Source: Pseudomonas nunensis
GTDB taxonomy: Bacteria; Pseudomonadota; Gammaproteobacteria; Pseudomonadales; Pseudomonadaceae
Reading direction: 5' to 3'
Length of the DNA: 64,000 nucleotides
NCBI RefSeq assembly: GCF_024296925.1
Contig: NZ_CP101125.1
Coordinates: 1,986,501-2,050,500, forward strand
How positions within the stretch are numbered: position 1 is the stretch's first letter; every line of letters starts with the position of its first letter. The notes under the pieces are model-generated. The model did not search any database. It worked only from the letters and a program-made list of their open reading frames with translations, and was not told the origin of the DNA. A program made the translations under genes and the position numbers. This document shows positions 43,387-52,544 of the stretch, one piece after another.

Positions 43387-44334
43387 TTATGACTCGCGAT
43401 CCGCCAGCTCTTCCAGCAAATCCGCAGCAGGCACAAAGAACAACCCGCCCGTGACCGCCGTGCTGAAGTCCAGCAAACGGTCATAGTTGCCCGCAGGCCG
43501 GCCGACAAACATGTTCTCCAGCATCAGCTCAATCGGCTCCGGCGAGCGCGCATAGCCGATGAAGTACGTGCCGAACTCGCCCGCGCCAGGCCGGCCGAAC
43601 GGCATATTGTCGCGCAGAATTTTCACTTCCTGGCCGTCCTGGGTGATGGTGGTCAAGGCGCTGTGGGAATTGCTTGGCTTGGCCGCATCATCGAGTTCGA
43701 TATCCGACAGCTTGGTCCGCCCGATCACGCGTTCCTGCGCCTCGACGGACAGCGCGTTCCACGCGTCCATCTTGTGCAGGTACTTCTGCACCAGCACGTA
43801 GCTGCCGCCGGCAAACGCCGGGTCTTCATCGCCAATAATGGTGAATTTGGCCATGTGCCGATCATCCGGATTTTCCGTGCCGTCGACAAAACCGATGATG
43901 CTGCGCATGTCGAAATAGCGGAAACCCTGGACCTCATCGACCACCGAAACCGCATCGCCCAGCGCCGAGAGCAACTGCGTGGCCAGTTCGAAACACAGGT
44001 CCATCTGGTCCGCACGAATGTGCAGGAGGATGTCCCCCGGCGTTGCCACCGCGCGGCGTCCTTCGTCACCGAATTCGCGGAAGGGGTGCAGCGCATTCGG
44101 ACGTGGGGTGCCGAAGAGCGTGTCCCAGGCGCTGGAACCAAAGCCGCAAACGCAGGACAGGTAACCGGTCGGCACGCGTTTGCCGACGGAGCGGGTGAGG
44201 GCGGCGATATCGCCACACCAGCCGCGGACTTTTTCCGCGGCATCGCTGCCGGGTGCCACGGTGGCCACGATGAAAATCGCGCTTTTGGTGATCGGGGCAC
44301 AAACGGCTTGAGGATCAGGCGTAGGGTTGGTCAT
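43387..44334 (-). CDS. DyP-type heme peroxidase
   Basis: 315 residues. The GxxDG motif is intact in GFVDGTENP (catalytic Asp151). The proximal heme ligand is His224 (SNSHSAL) and the distal arginine is Arg241 (ILRDNMPFG). Two ferredoxin-like halves. The enzyme uses peroxide to oxidise a range of substrates, and bacterial DyPs may also be packaged in encapsulins, though no encapsulin gene is here. No signal peptide visible. Upstream is a block of REP sequences; no operon partner. Confidence 0.9.
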   Translation of the reverse strand: MTNPTPDPQAVCAPITKSAIFIVATVAPGSDAAEKVRGWCGDIAALTRSVGKRVPTGYLSCVCGFGSSAWDTLFGTPRPNALHPFREFGDEGRRAVATPGDILLHIRADQMDLCFELATQLLSALGDAVSVVDEVQGFRYFDMRSIIGFVDGTENPDDRHMAKFTIIGDEDPAFAGGSYVLVQKYLHKMDAWNALSVEAQERVIGRTKLSDIELDDAAKPSNSHSALTTITQDGQEVKILRDNMPFGRPGAGEFGTYFIGYARSPEPIELMLENMFVGRPAGNYDRLLDFSTAVTGGLFFVPAADLLEELADRES

Positions 44335-44414
44335 GGTGTGAGCACTGTCGTTGATGCGAAGTGCAAAGACAGTAGCAGGATAAAGGCTGTGAATCAGCCT
44401 TCGAGACGCTCCGG

Positions 44415-44494
44415 TCTGCTCGCGAAAGTGTCTTGTCAGTCACCAGCAATGTTGACTGTGAAATCGCTATCGCGAGCAAGCTCGCTCCCACAGG
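44415..44494. repeat. REP palindrome, family A, left arm shortened
   Basis: Begins CTGCTCGCGAAAG and ends CGAGCAAGCTCGCTCCCACA; the outer part of the first arm is missing. First of three elements in the 44335-44725 gap, which has no gene. Confidence 0.85.
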
Positions 44495-44535
44495 GGAGTG
44501 GCTTTGTCTGCGATGGTGGCATTACGCAGGGCAAA

Positions 44536-44627
44536 TGTGGGAGCGAGCTTGCTCGCGATGAGGCCAGCTCAGTCAAATCAATGCCGCCTGTCAGGCCGCC
44601 TTCGCGAGCAAGCCCGCTCCCACAGGG
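44536..44627. repeat. REP palindrome, family A
   Basis: GTGGGAGCGAGCTTGCTCGC ... GCGAGCAAGCCCGCTCCCAC; second element of the cluster. Confidence 0.9.
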
Positions 44628-44665
44628 ATTAGTGGTGGTACAAAAAATTTGCATGCACCGCAGAC

Positions 44666-44697
44666 CCCTGTGGGAGCGAGCCTGCTCGCGAAGAGGC
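44666..44697. repeat. REP family A, single arm
   Basis: CCTGTGGGAGCGAGCCTGCT then CGCGAAGAGG, with no partner arm before the SsuD-like gene's 3' end. Confidence 0.8.
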
Positions 44698-44725
44698 CAT
44701 CACATGCACCGCTCAATCAAGCCAT

Positions 44726-45814
44726 TCAAGCGACTTTCTCCGCCGCCTGCCGCTCCCGCTCGGCCACCAATTGGCGAACCAGCGGGATCAGACGCTTGCC
44801 ATAGTCGATAGCATCATTAAGCGGATCGAAACCGCGAATCAGGAACGTGGTGATACCCAAGTCGTAATAATCGAGCAACGCTTCGGCGACCTGTTCCGGC
44901 GTGCCAACCAGCGAGGTCGAATTACCTTGCGCCCCAAGCAACCCGGCAATCCCGGTCCACAGCCGCTTATCCAGCCGCGAGCCTTGCGCCGCTGCCGCCA
45001 ACAACCGCCGTGAGCCTTCGTTCGGCGGTTCGCGGCGCACGAAGCCATTCTTTTCCGCCAACGCCGTAGCCTGTTCCAGAATGCTTTGGGCGCGTTCCCA
45101 GGCCTGCGCTTCGGTGTCCGCCAGGATCGGGCGCAGCGACAGGCTGAAGCGAATACTGCGTCCATGCTTCGCCGCTTCGGCGCGCACCTGGTTCACCACT
45201 TCACGCACCTGTTCGTAGGTTTCGCCCCACAGCGCGTACACGTCCGCATGCTTGCCCGCCACCGCAATGGCCGCCGCCGACGAGCCGCCGAAATACAGCG
45301 GAATGTGCGGCTGCTGCGGCGACTTAACCGCCGAGTGCGCGCCTTCGACCTGGTAGTACTTGCCCTGATAGTCGAACGGCTTCTCGCTGGTCCATTCCTG
45401 GCGCAACACGTCGAGGTATTCATCGGTGCGGGCGTAGCGTTCGTCCTTGCCGATGTAGCTGCCATCGGCCCTTAGTTCGCGGTCATCGCCACCGGTAATG
45501 ATGTGCACGGCGGTGCGACCGCCATTGAACACATCGAGAGTATTGAACTGTCGCGCAGCCAGGGTCGGCGCGGCGAAGCCCGGGCGATGCGCGATCAGGA
45601 ACTTGAGGTTTTTCGTCACGCTGGCGGCGTGGGAGGCAATCAGCGTGCTGTCCGGGCTGTTGGAGTGGAACGCCACCAGCGCGCGGTCGAACCCGGCCTC
45701 GTCATGGGCGCGGGCGACGGTTTCCACATAGTCGGGTTGCAACACCGGGCCGCTGCGCGGATGGATCTCCGAGGAATGGTGGCCGCCGATGTAGCCGATA
45801 AATTCGATGCTCAT
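44726..45814 (-). CDS. Alkanesulfonate monooxygenase-like LLM flavin enzyme (SsuD family)
   Basis: 362 residues from the ATG at 45814, with AAGGAA upstream. IEFIGYIGGHHSSEIHPRSG, FNTLDVFNGGRTAVHIITGG and DDRELRADG are SsuD-type luciferase-fold segments. With FMNH2 it cleaves the C-S bond of alkanesulfonates to an aldehyde and sulfite. Divergent from the SsuC/SsuB/binding-protein genes at 46181, a complete import-and-cleave unit apart from the flavin reductase (SsuE), which is absent. Leader carries the conserved CCGACCCCT element. Confidence 0.88.
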   Translation of the reverse strand: MSIEFIGYIGGHHSSEIHPRSGPVLQPDYVETVARAHDEAGFDRALVAFHSNSPDSTLIASHAASVTKNLKFLIAHRPGFAAPTLAARQFNTLDVFNGGRTAVHIITGGDDRELRADGSYIGKDERYARTDEYLDVLRQEWTSEKPFDYQGKYYQVEGAHSAVKSPQQPHIPLYFGGSSAAAIAVAGKHADVYALWGETYEQVREVVNQVRAEAAKHGRSIRFSLSLRPILADTEAQAWERAQSILEQATALAEKNGFVRREPPNEGSRRLLAAAAQGSRLDKRLWTGIAGLLGAQGNSTSLVGTPEQVAEALLDYYDLGITTFLIRGFDPLNDAIDYGKRLIPLVRQLVAERERQAAEKVA

Positions 45815-45854
45815 GCTGAGTTCCTTGTCTTTAGATAGAGATAGGCGTGATTCA

Positions 45855-45876
45855 CCTCCACCGGGCAAGGGGTCGG
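45855..45876 (-). promoter_or_regulatory. Conserved leader element, copy 4 (before the SsuD-like gene)
   Basis: Sense strand: CCGACCCCT, TG, CCCGGTGGAGG. CCTTG within it is complementary to CAAGG at the gene's ribosome site. Confidence 0.75.
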
Positions 45877-45910
45877 TCCGTGGTGTCGAAAGTAGGCGCT
45901 GCGAGGGCGG

Positions 45911-45947
45911 GCTGTGAAATGCCGTTTTGTTCTAAGTTAATTATTAA
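45911..45947 (-). promoter_or_regulatory. AT-rich activator-type box
   Basis: Sense strand begins TTAATAATTAACTTAGAACA and ends GGCATTTCACAGC, 71 bases before leader copy 4. Confidence 0.5.
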
Positions 45948-46087
45948 TTTAATGAATCATAAGAAATTACAGATATCAGAAATCCGCATTTTAATCGGGG
46001 TCGGAGATGCACGCCGCGAAGGGCGCGGGCTGAACGCTTTAATTATGCAAATAATTTATCTGGATAGTGTTCTATCTGATTTTTAAT

Positions 46088-46120
46088 CATATTAGGTTAT
46101 TCCTAAAAAGAATTTCACTG
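46088..46120 (+). promoter_or_regulatory. AT-rich activator-type box before ssuC
   Basis: CATATTAGGTTATTCCTAAA then AAGAATTTCACTG; close to the box at 41296. Lies about 60-90 bases before the permease start. The rest of 45815-46180 is AT-rich divergent promoter sequence. Confidence 0.5.
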
Positions 46121-46180
46121 GCGTTTTTTATGCGAATAGCATGAATCCGAAGCCATGATTTTGATGAGGAAGGAAGCCTG

Positions 46181-47053
46181 ATGACCGAAAAGACCTTCGA
46201 TACACCGAGCGCCAGTAGCTCATTTTCCGTCAATAAGGCGATTGATAGCCCACGTGCGTCGCGGCTGATCCCCAACTGGCTGAGCAATTGGCGAACCCCG
46301 GAAGTTTTCCTGCGCTTGCTCAGCCCGATCGCACTGCTGTTGTTATGGGAGCTGGCCTCGCAGTTTGGCCTGATCCCGCAGCGGGTCATCGCCGCGCCGT
46401 CACAGATTGGCGGCACGCTGTGGGCGATGATCGTCTCCGGTGAGCTGGGCAAGCATTTGCTGGTATCCCTGCAGCGCGCGCTGTTGGGCTTGAGCATCGG
46501 GGTCAGCGTTGGCGTCGTCGCCGCGCTGATCACCGGCCTGTCAAAGCGCGGCGAGGTGATCCTCGATTCGCCGATGCAAATGCTGCGCACCATTCCTTCA
46601 CTGGCGCTGGTGCCGCTGTTCATCCTCTGGTTCGGCATCGGCGAGTTCACCAAGATCGCGCTGATCGTCACCGGCACCACCTTCCCGGTGTACCTCAATC
46701 TGTTCTCCGGCATTCGCAACATCGACCCCAAATTGATCGAGGCCGCCAACACCCTCGGCCTGAATCGTCGCGAGTTGATCTGGCACGTAATCCTGCCGGG
46801 CTCCTTGCCTTCGTTCTTTGTCGGCTTGCGGTATTCGTTGGGGATTTCCTGGCTGGCCCTGGTGTTTGTCGAGCAGATCAACACCACCGCCGGCATCGGT
46901 TTCCTGGCCAGCGATGCCCGGGACTTCATGCGCACCGACGTGATCGTTATCTGCCTGTTGATTTACAGCGTCCTCGGTTTGTTGATCGACGGACTGATCC
47001 GCACGCTGGAGCGTTTCGCTTTGGCCTGGCGCCCATCTTTTGTGAGGAACTGA
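46181..47053 (+). CDS. ssuC: Sulfonate ABC transporter permease (SsuC-like)
   Basis: 290 residues with about six membrane segments. The EAA-type cytoplasmic loop ('EAANTLGLNRRELIWHVILP', near residue 187) contacts the ATPase. Family features fit SsuC/TauC: LLLWELASQFGLIPQRV near the start and SWLALVFVEQINTTAGIGFL near residue 226. GGAAGG lies 7 bases before the ATG. It is followed by SsuB one base after its stop and a lipoprotein binding protein. This is the only sulfonate-type permease in the window, while there are five such binding proteins. Confidence 0.88.
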   Translation: MTEKTFDTPSASSSFSVNKAIDSPRASRLIPNWLSNWRTPEVFLRLLSPIALLLLWELASQFGLIPQRVIAAPSQIGGTLWAMIVSGELGKHLLVSLQRALLGLSIGVSVGVVAALITGLSKRGEVILDSPMQMLRTIPSLALVPLFILWFGIGEFTKIALIVTGTTFPVYLNLFSGIRNIDPKLIEAANTLGLNRRELIWHVILPGSLPSFFVGLRYSLGISWLALVFVEQINTTAGIGFLASDARDFMRTDVIVICLLIYSVLGLLIDGLIRTLERFALAWRPSFVRN

Positions 47054-47054
47054 C

Positions 47055-47834
47055 ATGTCGAACGTCGATATTCTGGACGCACCATCAACAGCGCCCGTGC
47101 AACTGCGTAACGTCGTGCGCCAGTTCGGTCAGCAACGGGTCATCGATGGCCTGGACCTGGACATCGCACCGGGCGAGTTCGTCGCGTTGCTCGGGGCCAG
47201 CGGTTCCGGCAAGACCACTTTATTGCGCAGCCTGGCCGGGCTCGACAGCATCGACAGCGGCCAATTGCGCGTGCCGAAGGCACGGGCGGCAGTGTTCCAA
47301 GAGCCACGTTTGATGCCCTGGAAACGCGCCTGGAAAAACGTGATCCTCGGCCTGCACATCCCGAATGCCAAGGAGCGCGCAGTGCAAGCCTTGACCGAAG
47401 TCGGGTTGGCCCATCGCCTGGAAGCCTACCCGGCAACCCTCTCCGGCGGCGAAGCGCAGCGAGTGGCGCTGGCCCGTGGCCTGGTGCGCGAGCCCAAGCT
47501 GTTGCTGCTCGACGAACCGTTCGCCGCCCTCGATGCCCTGACCCGGATCAAGATGCATCGATTGATCATCGAATTGTGGCGCAAACACACGCCAGCGGTG
47601 CTGCTGGTGACCCACGACGTGGACGAAGCGATCCTGCTCGCCGACCGGGTCATCGTGCTGGCCAACGGCAAGATTGCCGAGCAGTTGACCATCGACTTGC
47701 CCCGCGCTCGCGACACCGGGCAAGACGGTTTCCAGGCCATTCGCGCACGGCTGCTGAGCTTGTTGGGTGTGGAAGTGGAAAGCGCTGCGGTAGCTGAACG
47801 TCAACCCGTGCTTCGGCGGTTTGCCCATGCTTGA
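47055..47834 (+). CDS. ssuB: Sulfonate ABC transporter ATPase (SsuB-like)
   Basis: 259 residues. Walker A GASGSGKTT, signature LSGGEAQR, Walker B LLLLDEPFA and the switch histidine in LLVTHDVDEA are all intact. EPRLMPWKRAWKNVILGL is the Q-loop region typical of SsuB/TauB/NrtD ATPases. It powers the SsuC-like permease. One base after ssuC and overlapping the binding-protein gene by eight bases. Confidence 0.9.
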   Translation: MSNVDILDAPSTAPVQLRNVVRQFGQQRVIDGLDLDIAPGEFVALLGASGSGKTTLLRSLAGLDSIDSGQLRVPKARAAVFQEPRLMPWKRAWKNVILGLHIPNAKERAVQALTEVGLAHRLEAYPATLSGGEAQRVALARGLVREPKLLLLDEPFAALDALTRIKMHRLIIELWRKHTPAVLLVTHDVDEAILLADRVIVLANGKIAEQLTIDLPRARDTGQDGFQAIRARLLSLLGVEVESAAVAERQPVLRRFAHA

Positions 47835-48843
47835 TCGACCTCTATGGAAATCGGCGGTGCTGTTGCTGTCAGGTGCCGCGCTGTTGCTCGGTGGCTGCGG
47901 TGATGCCGTCGAACCCAAAAAACAGGCGGACTTGTCCAGCGTCAAACTGATCCTCGGCGATCAAGCCAAGGGCCTGCGCACGGTGGTCGAAGCCGCCAAT
48001 GCGCTGGAGGGTATTCCGTACAAGGTCGAGTGGGCCAACTTCCAGGGCGCCGCGCCGTTGTTCGAAGCCTTGCGCGCCGGTGCTGTCGATCTGGCCCCGG
48101 CCGGTGATACGCCTGTGCTCGCGGCCGCTACCGGTGGCACGCCGCTGCGCATCGTCGCGGTACGCCGCAGTCAATCCCGAGGCATCGGCATTCTGGTGCC
48201 GCAGGATTCGCCGATCCACAGCGTCGCCGATCTGAAAGGTCGCAACGTGGTGGTGTCGTCGGCCCGGGGCAGCATTTCCCAGTACCTGTTGATTCGCGCA
48301 CTGGCCAACGCCGGGGTCGATGAGAAGGACGTCAACGTCGGCTTCGTCCTGCCCACCGACGCCTTGTCCGCGTTCAACGCCGGCAAGATCGAAGCCTGGG
48401 CCACGTTCGGTATCTACCAGGCGTTTGCCGAGCAGCAGGGCGCCCGGGTGTTGATCAGCGGCGAAGGCATCAACACCGGACTGACGTTTATCACGGCCTC
48501 GGATGAGGTGTTGACCGACCCGCTAAAACGCCAGGCCCTCAGCGATGTGTTGCAGCGTTTCGCCAAGGCCTTCGAATGGGCCCGGCAAAACCCCGACGAG
48601 TACGCGCGGGTGTTCGCCAAAGCCAACGATGTACCGCTGGAAGTTTCGCAGCGGCTGCGCAGTTGGGGCGATGAATCGCTGGTGCCGGTCGAGCCACGGG
48701 ATGTCCAGGCCTTGCAGCAGGTTGACGATTTATTCGTCGAGAAGAAGATCTTTCCGCACCGTGTGGACGTGGAGAAATTCACCGATGCGCAGGTGTTTTC
48801 CAGTGAGTCATTGGCGCTGAGTCGAAGCACTTCCGCCCAATAA
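47827..48843 (+). CDS. Sulfonate-type ABC substrate-binding lipoprotein
   Basis: 338 residues from the ATG at 47827; a TTG six bases upstream is also in frame. The leader ends in a lipobox (LLGGC, Cys about 21), so unlike the other four binding proteins it is a lipoprotein. SsuA-like AAPLFEALRAGAVDLAPAGD, VPQDSPIHSVADLKGRNVVV and AGKIEAWATFGIYQ. It is the dedicated partner of SsuBC here. An intrinsic terminator follows 20 bases after the stop. Confidence 0.88.
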   Translation: MLDRPLWKSAVLLLSGAALLLGGCGDAVEPKKQADLSSVKLILGDQAKGLRTVVEAANALEGIPYKVEWANFQGAAPLFEALRAGAVDLAPAGDTPVLAAATGGTPLRIVAVRRSQSRGIGILVPQDSPIHSVADLKGRNVVVSSARGSISQYLLIRALANAGVDEKDVNVGFVLPTDALSAFNAGKIEAWATFGIYQAFAEQQGARVLISGEGINTGLTFITASDEVLTDPLKRQALSDVLQRFAKAFEWARQNPDEYARVFAKANDVPLEVSQRLRSWGDESLVPVEPRDVQALQQVDDLFVEKKIFPHRVDVEKFTDAQVFSSESLALSRSTSAQ

Positions 48844-48863
48844 AACCGGGTTGATCCTCAACA

Positions 48864-48893
48864 ACGCTCCTGTCTCTGGCAGGGGCGTTTTTG
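48864..48893 (+). terminator. Rho-independent terminator of the ssuCB operon
   Basis: ACGCTCCTG / CAGGGGCGT stem with seven-base loop and T5 tail. Confidence 0.85.
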
Positions 48894-49026
48894 TGCTTCC
48901 AAACCGGTGAAAGCCTTGGTGAAGCGAACCTAAGCTAATGCAAAAAAGATATTTATTACGAGTTTTTAAGATCGTTTAGCTTGGATGCATCGCCACACAA
49001 AACAGCGTTTCACATGGGAGTGAACC

Positions 49027-50064
49027 ATGCCGCATCCACTGGACATCACCACCTTGCCGACCCTCGACCTGTCATTGCTCGACGGCACCCCGGAGCAGCG
49101 CCAGGGCTTTCTCGACGACCTGCGCCACGCCGCCCGGGATGTGGGTTTTTTCTACCTGACCGGGCATGGCATCGACGGCGATTTGCTGAGTCAGGTACAG
49201 AACCACGCTCGTCAATTCTTTGCCTTGCCTGACAGCGAAAAGACCGCGGTCGGCATGATCAACTCGCCACACTTTCGCGGCTACAACCGTGCCGCTTCGG
49301 AGATCACTCGCGGCAAGCCTGACTTGCGCGAGCAGTTCGATCTGGGCGCCGAGCGAGACGTATTGCCGCAAGATGAAAACAGCCCGTTCTGGGCGCGCCT
49401 GCAAGGCCCCAATCAATGGCCGGCCGCACTGCCGGCGCTCAAGCCGTTGCTGCTGGATTGGCAGCAAGCGATGACCCGCATGTCCCTGCGCCTGCTACAG
49501 GCTTTCGCCCAGGCGCTGGCGTTGCCACATGACGCGTTCGACCGCTTGTACGGCGACAAGCCTAACGAACACATCAAGCTGATGCGCTATCCGGGGCAGG
49601 GGCCTGGCGGCAGCCATCAGGGCGTCGGCGCACACAAGGATTCGGGTTTCCTGAGCTTCCTGCTGCAAGACCAGCAGGCCGGTTTGCAAGTCGAAATCGA
49701 AGAGGGCCGCTGGATCGATGCGCTGCCCCGGGACAACACCCTGGTGGTGAACATCGGCGAATTGCTGGAGCTGGCCACCAACGGTTATCTGCGTGCCACG
49801 GTGCACCGCGTGGTGTCGCCGCCAAAGGACAGCGAGCGCTTGTCGATTGCGTTTTTCCTCGGCGCGCAACTCGATGCGGTGGTGCCGCTGTATCCGTTGC
49901 CTACCGCACTGCTGCGCGAAGCGCGGGGCCCGGCGAGTGATCCGGACAATCCTTTGTTTCGCGATGTGGGCTGGAATTACCTCAAGGGCCGCCTGCGTTC
50001 CCATCCAGATGTCGCCCAGCGTTTTTACGCCGATGCACTGATCCCCAAAGCACTGTCTGCCTAA
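49027..50064 (+). CDS. Isopenicillin-N-synthase-like Fe(II)/2-oxoglutarate oxygenase
   Basis: 345 residues. Iron ligands His203, Asp205 (GAHKDSGFL) and His260 (ATVHRVV), with the 2-oxoglutarate-binding Arg271-x-Ser273 (SERLSIAFF). The N-terminal DIOX_N region includes FFYLTGHGID. Members act as plant-type dioxygenases or bacterial oxidases; the substrate here is unknown. First gene of an operon that continues with MetQ-, MetN-, MetI-, RbsA-, RbsC- and RbsB-like genes, so it probably acts on the imported compound. GGGAG precedes the ATG. Confidence 0.87.
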   Translation: MPHPLDITTLPTLDLSLLDGTPEQRQGFLDDLRHAARDVGFFYLTGHGIDGDLLSQVQNHARQFFALPDSEKTAVGMINSPHFRGYNRAASEITRGKPDLREQFDLGAERDVLPQDENSPFWARLQGPNQWPAALPALKPLLLDWQQAMTRMSLRLLQAFAQALALPHDAFDRLYGDKPNEHIKLMRYPGQGPGGSHQGVGAHKDSGFLSFLLQDQQAGLQVEIEEGRWIDALPRDNTLVVNIGELLELATNGYLRATVHRVVSPPKDSERLSIAFFLGAQLDAVVPLYPLPTALLREARGPASDPDNPLFRDVGWNYLKGRLRSHPDVAQRFYADALIPKALSA

Positions 50065-50083
50065 TCAAAAAAGGACTGCGAAC

Positions 50084-50908
50084 ATGTTGAAAAAAACAGG
50101 ATTGACCCTGGCCGTGCTGGGCGCTCTGGTGACCTCTTTCAGTGCCTTGGCCGTGGAGCCATTGCGCGTTGCAGCGGACCCGGTGCCTCACGCACAGATT
50201 CTGGCGTTCGTGCAAAAGCTCGACCCAAAACTGAACCTCAAGGTGATCGAGATCCCCAACGGCGTGAACTCCAATGAGCTGCTGGTGCACGGCGATGTCG
50301 ATGCCAATTACTTCCAGCATTTGCCGTACCTGAAGTCCCAGGAACAGGCCCTCGGCGAAAAACTCGCGGTGGCGGCGACCGTGCATATCGAACCGCTGGG
50401 GATCTATTCCCATCGGCATAAAACCTTCGCCCAGGTGCCGCAACAAGGCACCGTGGCCGTACCGAATAACGTCACCAACCTGAGTCGCGCGTTGTACCTG
50501 TTGCAGGACTACGGCCTGATCAAACTCAAGGCTGGGTTCAACGACCCGGCCACCGATCAGGCAACGCCGAAGGACATCGCTGAGAACCCGAAACAGCTGA
50601 AGATCCTCGAAATCGAATCGCCACAAATCCCTCGCGCCCTGGATGACGTGGACCTGGCGGTGATCAACGGCAACTACGCGCTGGAGGCCGGTCTGTCGCC
50701 GGCCAAGGATGCCCTAGGGCTGGAGAAGGCCGAGCACAACCCTTACGCGAATATCCTGGTGACCACGCCAAAATTGCAGGACGACCCACGGATCAAGCAA
50801 CTGGCCAAGGACCTGACGTCGCCGGAAGTGGCCAAGTTCATCACCGATAACTTTGCCGGTTCGGTAATCCCGGTGGTGCCGGTGAGCGTCGCGGCCAACA
50901 AGCCATGA
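50084..50908 (+). CDS. MetQ/NlpA-family substrate-binding protein
   Basis: 274 residues. NlpA family marks: [40 protein letters not shown] and [17 protein letters not shown]. The family normally binds methionine and is a lipoprotein, but this one has an ordinary Sec signal ending SALA-VEP and no lipobox cysteine. It pairs with the MetN- and MetI-like proteins encoded downstream; the stop overlaps metN by four bases. The substrate may be methionine, its oxides or another sulfur compound. Confidence 0.88.
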   Translation: MLKKTGLTLAVLGALVTSFSALAVEPLRVAADPVPHAQILAFVQKLDPKLNLKVIEIPNGVNSNELLVHGDVDANYFQHLPYLKSQEQALGEKLAVAATVHIEPLGIYSHRHKTFAQVPQQGTVAVPNNVTNLSRALYLLQDYGLIKLKAGFNDPATDQATPKDIAENPKQLKILEIESPQIPRALDDVDLAVINGNYALEAGLSPAKDALGLEKAEHNPYANILVTTPKLQDDPRIKQLAKDLTSPEVAKFITDNFAGSVIPVVPVSVAANKP

Positions 50909-51876
50909 TCGTCGTCGAGCAGTTGAGCAAAACCTACGGGCCAGGGCAGGCACCGGCGCTGGATCAGGTGTCCCTGAGCATTCCCGATGGCGCGATCTAC
51001 GGGATCCTGGGGCGCAGCGGGGCGGGCAAATCGACGCTGCTGCGTTGCCTCAATCTGCTCGAACGGCCCAGCGCCGGGCGCATTCTGCTGGATGGCGAGG
51101 ACCTGACGGCGCTGTCCGACATCGAACTGCGCCGCCAGCGCCAGCGCATCGGCATGATCTTTCAGGGCTTCAACCTGCTGCACTCGCGCAACGTCTTCGA
51201 CAACATCGCCGTGCCGCTGGAAATCGCCCGCGTCGGCAAAGCCCAGCGGCAGGCGCGGGTCAAGGAATTGCTCGATCTGGTGGGCCTGAGCGACAAGGCC
51301 CAGGCGTTTCCTTCGCAACTGTCCGGTGGGCAGAAACAACGGGTGGGCATTGCCCGGGCCTTGGCGGCGCGACCGGCGTATCTGCTGTCGGACGAAGCCA
51401 CCAGCGCCCTCGACCCGGAAACCACTGCTTCGATTCTTGAACTGCTGCGCGACATCAATCGCCAATTGGGCCTGACCATCGTGCTGATCACCCATGAGCT
51501 GGACGTGGTCAAGTCGATCTGCGATCACGCTGCTTCGCTGGCTCACGGCCGATTGGTCGAGGCCGGGCCGATTACCGAATTACTGGCCAATCCGGATTCC
51601 AGCCTTGGCCGCTCACTGCTGCCTGGGTACAGCACACCGTTGGGCAGCGATGCCCTCGACCTGAGTTTTTTCGACAACCTGTTGGCCACCCCGGTACTCA
51701 ACGAACTCAAGCAACAAGGCGTGGAACTGGACTTATTGGCCAGCGGCGTCGAGTCCATTGGCGGGCGACGCGTGGGGCGCCTGCGCGTGGCGTTCCGGCA
51801 GCCTGCGGATGAGCCGAAATTGAACCAGGTGGTGGCGTTTCTCAAGCAACGTGGCGTCAGGGTGGAGCGCTCATGA
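50905..51876 (+). CDS. MetN-like ABC transporter ATPase
   Basis: 323 residues. ABC domain with Walker [10 protein letters not shown], signature LSGGQKQR and Walker [13 protein letters not shown]. The last 80 residues (from [20 protein letters not shown]) form the C-terminal NIL-type regulatory domain of MetN, which inhibits transport when methionine binds. Its presence suggests true MetN-type feedback. Overlaps its neighbours on both sides by four bases. Confidence 0.9.
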   Translation: MIVVEQLSKTYGPGQAPALDQVSLSIPDGAIYGILGRSGAGKSTLLRCLNLLERPSAGRILLDGEDLTALSDIELRRQRQRIGMIFQGFNLLHSRNVFDNIAVPLEIARVGKAQRQARVKELLDLVGLSDKAQAFPSQLSGGQKQRVGIARALAARPAYLLSDEATSALDPETTASILELLRDINRQLGLTIVLITHELDVVKSICDHAASLAHGRLVEAGPITELLANPDSSLGRSLLPGYSTPLGSDALDLSFFDNLLATPVLNELKQQGVELDLLASGVESIGGRRVGRLRVAFRQPADEPKLNQVVAFLKQRGVRVERS

Positions 51877-52544
51877 ACCGTGTGATCGACTGGAACGAAA
51901 TCCTGCAACTGGTGCTGACGGCCACCGGTGAAACCCTGTACATGGTGCTGTTGGCGGGATTGTTTACCTTGCTGATCGGCTTGCCGCTCGGTGTGTTGCT
52001 GTTCATCAGCCGCAGCGGCGGCTTGTTCCCGATGCCGCGACTCAACAAAGGCCTGGGCAGTCTGGTCAACGTGGGTCGCTCGCTGCCCTTTGTGGTGATG
52101 CTGATTGCCCTTATCCCGCTGACTCGGCTGGTGGTCGGCACGACCCTGGGCAGCACCGCCGCCGTAGTGCCGATCACCATCGGCGCCTTTCCGTTCTTCG
52201 CGCGCATCGTCGAAAACGCTCTGGACGAAGTCGACAAGGGCCGCATCGAAGCGATCCTCGCCATGGGCGGTGACATCTGGCATGTGATTTTCAAAGTGCT
52301 GCTGCCCGAAGCGATGCCGGCGTTGCTGGCGGGCATCACGCTGACGCTGGTGATGCTGATCGGGTTTTCTTCCATGGCCGGGGTCATCGGTGGCGGCGGA
52401 CTCGGCGACCTGGCGATTCGCTACGGCTACCAGCGTTTCAATAACCAGGTAATGGTCGCCACGGTGGTGGTGCTGGTGATTCTGGTGCAGAGCGTGCAAA
52501 GCCTCGGCGATCGGTTGGTTCGCTCGTTGGCGCACCGTCGATGA
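51873..52544 (+). CDS. MetI-like ABC transporter permease
   Basis: 223 residues, about five membrane segments. MetI signatures: [20 protein letters not shown] near the start, [20 protein letters not shown], and [20 protein letters not shown] near the end. Forms the membrane channel for the MetN/MetQ-like pair. Its stop overlaps the start of the next gene, which encodes a component of a different importer type, by four bases (ATGA). Confidence 0.9.
   Translation: MNRVIDWNEILQLVLTATGETLYMVLLAGLFTLLIGLPLGVLLFISRSGGLFPMPRLNKGLGSLVNVGRSLPFVVMLIALIPLTRLVVGTTLGSTAAVVPITIGAFPFFARIVENALDEVDKGRIEAILAMGGDIWHVIFKVLLPEAMPALLAGITLTLVMLIGFSSMAGVIGGGGLGDLAIRYGYQRFNNQVMVATVVVLVILVQSVQSLGDRLVRSLAHRR

Noticed and set aside
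43663..44811. 382-codon plus-strand frame
   Set aside because: Opposite the DyP peroxidase and then through the REP cluster; no coding features.
45834..45864. Possible leader peptide from the GTG within GGAGGTGAATCAC, ending in a TGA that overlaps the SsuD-like ATG
   Set aside because: The putative Shine-Dalgarno touches the GTG, leaving no spacer, and the other three leaders with the same element have no such frame.
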